Under the pieces are notes generated by a model. The model did no database searches, was not told the DNA's origin, and saw only the letters and a list, made by a program, of their open reading frames with translations. The position numbers and the translations under genes were made by a program. This document shows, one piece after another, positions 5,176 through 6,447 of a stretch of DNA of 6,447 nucleotides (within the stretch, counting starts at the first letter, position 1; the number at the start of each line of letters is the position of its first letter). The stretch is from Nitrospirae bacterium RIFCSPHIGHO2_01_FULL_66_17. GTDB lineage: Bacteria > Nitrospirota > Nitrospiria > 2-01-FULL-66-17. The stretch covers positions 1 through 6,447 of the forward strand of contig MHEO01000010.1 of the NCBI GenBank assembly GCA_001803875.1, read 5' to 3'.

Positions 5176-6447
5176 TGCCGACGGCTGATCCCGACCGCGC
5201 CGCCCCGCCAGACGCGGCGGGCGATCTGCTCGACCGGTTCTGGTCCGCGGACGGGCCGTTGGCCCGCGCGCTCAGCGCGTTCGAGGAGCGTCCCTCCCAG
5301 CGCGCGATGGCCGCGGCCGTGCTGGACGCGCTCGATCGCGGGCGCATCCTCCTGGTCGAAGCCGGGACCGGGACGGGCAAAACCCTGGCCTACCTCGTCC
5401 CCGCCGTGCTCAGCGGGAAGAAGGTGGTCGTCTCGACCGGCACCAAGGCCCTGCAGGATCAGCTCGCCGGCCACGATCTGCCGATCATCGAGGCCGCGCT
5501 GGGCCGCGAGGTGGACTGGTGCGTGATGAAGGGGCGGGAGAATTACCTGTGTCTGTACCGGCTCGAGGATGCGGAGCGGTTCGGCGGGTCGTCGCCCGAA
5601 GCGGTCGGCGCGATGCGGGCGTGGGCGGACGCGACCGAAACCGGGGACCGCGCCGAGCTGTCGTGGCTGGCCGACGACGACCCGCTCTGGGAGCGGTTCT
5701 CGGTGACGGCGGAACAGTGCCTGGGCTCGGCGTGTCCGCGGTTTGAGCCCTGCTTTCTCACGCAGGTGAAGCGTCGTGCGGCGCGGGCCGACGTGGTGAT
5801 CGTCAACCATGCGCTCTTCTTCGCCGATCTCGCGCTGGGCCCGCACGCGGCGGGATCGGTCGTGCCTCGACACGCCGCCGTCGTCTTCGACGAGGCCCAC
5901 GTGCTGGAGGAGGTCGCCACCGCCCATTGGGGCGTGGGCGCGTCGCGCCGCCGTGTCCGCGATCTCCTCGCCGACCTGCGGCGCGAGCCCGCGACGGATC
6001 GGTCGCCCTCCGACGAGGCGGCGTGGCACCGGGCGCTCGATCGCGTGTGGGCGGCGGCCGAGCGGGCGTTCGACGCGCTGCGCGGCGCCCCGGGGCGCGA
6101 CGCGGGCGCGCGCGTGCGCTGGGCGCCGGACGGCGCCGAGCGTGCCGCCGCGGCCGGCCTCGACCTGATCGGCCGGTTGGCGGAGCTGGCGGACCTGATC
6201 GAGGGCCTCGAGGCGAAGAGCGAGGGGTGGGCGAGACTGGCCGAACGCGTCGGCGCGCTTGCGCGCGACGCCCGGTTTCTCTGGCGCGCCGATGATCCCT
6301 CGTACGTATTCTGGATCGAGGCGAGCGAGACGAACGTGCGCCTCTCCGCGTCGCCGCTCGACGTGTCGTCGCTGCTGCGGGAGGCGCTCTTCTCCGGCGA
6401 CGCGCCGTGCGTGCTCACGTCGGCGACGCTCACGGCGGGCGGCTCGT
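5175..6447 (+). CDS. dinG: DinG/YoaA-family (XPD-like) Fe-S ATP-dependent DNA helicase, N-terminal part
   Basis: The gene runs off the right edge without a stop; 424 residues are visible of roughly 640 or more usual for the family. It is a superfamily 2 helicase, predicted to unwind DNA 5' to 3' in repair or replication-fork rescue. In order are a Q-motif-like FEERPSQ (36-42), Walker A EAGTGTGKT (62-70), motif Ia STGTKALQDQL (87-97), the Fe-S domain with C126 (NYLC), C182, C187 and C193 (CLGSACPRFEPC), VVIVNHALFFADL (207-219), the Walker B box DEAH (239-242), an Arch-like helical insertion (about 260-365), and motif III TSAT (415-418). All four cluster cysteines are present. The linear order looks closest to E. 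coli YoaA; separating DinG from YoaA types needs the missing C-terminus. No Shine-Dalgarno sequence precedes the ATG; an in-frame GTG at 5130 is a possible alternative start with no better site. Confidence 0.93.
   Translation, partial: MPTADPDRAAPPDAAGDLLDRFWSADGPLARALSAFEERPSQRAMAAAVLDALDRGRILLVEAGTGTGKTLAYLVPAVLSGKKVVVSTGTKALQDQLAGHDLPIIEAALGREVDWCVMKGRENYLCLYRLEDAERFGGSSPEAVGAMRAWADATETGDRAELSWLADDDPLWERFSVTAEQCLGSACPRFEPCFLTQVKRRAARADVVIVNHALFFADLALGPHAAGSVVPRHAAVVFDEAHVLEEVATAHWGVGASRRRVRDLLADLRREPATDRSPSDEAAWHRALDRVWAAAERAFDALRGAPGRDAGARVRWAPDGAERAAAAGLDLIGRLAELADLIEGLEAKSEGWARLAERVGALARDARFLWRADDPSYVFWIEASETNVRLSASPLDVSSLLREALFSGDAPCVLTSATLTAGGS

Noticed and set aside
5172..6433. Long minus-strand open frames across the right end
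   Set aside because: They are antisense to the helicase, whose Walker A, Fe-S cysteines, DEAH and TSAT motifs appear in order on the plus strand.
1..6447. CRISPR array, tRNA or rRNA gene, transposon or phage module
   Set aside because: I saw no regularly spaced repeats, no tRNA-like cloverleaf or rRNA-like stretch, no transposase or integrase motif, and no target-site duplication.

Overview
This is a GC-rich, densely packed bacterial chromosomal window. It holds eight protein-coding genes and no RNA genes, CRISPR array, transposase or phage genes that I can see. The content is ordinary housekeeping and cell-envelope work from a Gram-negative-type bacterium. The gene mix (nadA, DUF2905, SpoIID/LytB, queA, SPOR, XPD-like helicase) and a C/G-tract palindromic repeat remind me of Nitrospirota, Methylomirabilota or deltaproteobacterial lineages. 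That placement is an impression, not a proof.

Layout. (1) 1-514, minus strand: the N-terminal 171 residues of an exported DUF4140/DUF4139 (mucoidy-inhibitor MuiA-like) protein, cut by the window edge. (2) 515-753: a divergent control region with a candidate promoter for each side and a 48-bp perfect-arm palindromic repeat at 643-690. (3) 754-4818, plus strand: a tight five-gene run, probably one operon: nadA (quinolinate synthase), a 76-residue DUF2905 membrane protein, a SpoIID/LytB-type exported protein, queA (queuosine tRNA modification) and a SPOR-domain membrane protein. Gaps are 16 nt or less and two junctions overlap. (4) 4825-5109, minus strand: an unrecognised 94-residue basic, Cys-free protein, tail-to-tail with the SPOR gene only 6 nt away. 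(5) 5110-5174: a short divergent control region. (6) 5175-6447, plus strand: the first 424 residues of an Fe-S XPD-like DNA helicase of the DinG/YoaA family, which runs off the right edge.

How they fit together. NadA makes quinolinate for NAD synthesis, and QueA makes the epoxyqueuosine precursor on tRNA. The SpoIID-type protein (predicted glycan-cleaving) and the SPOR protein (predicted to bind stripped glycan strands) suggest a peptidoglycan-remodelling pair carried in the same transcript. The helicase is a DNA-repair function.

I found no strong evidence for a wholly new multi-gene system. The points most worth a second look are the unknown 94-residue gene, whose near-consensus promoter has its -35 box touching the helicase start codon; the overlapping dyads in that 65-bp gap; the palindromic repeat between divergent genes; the SD-less, possibly leaderless nadA; and the SpoIID/SPOR pairing.
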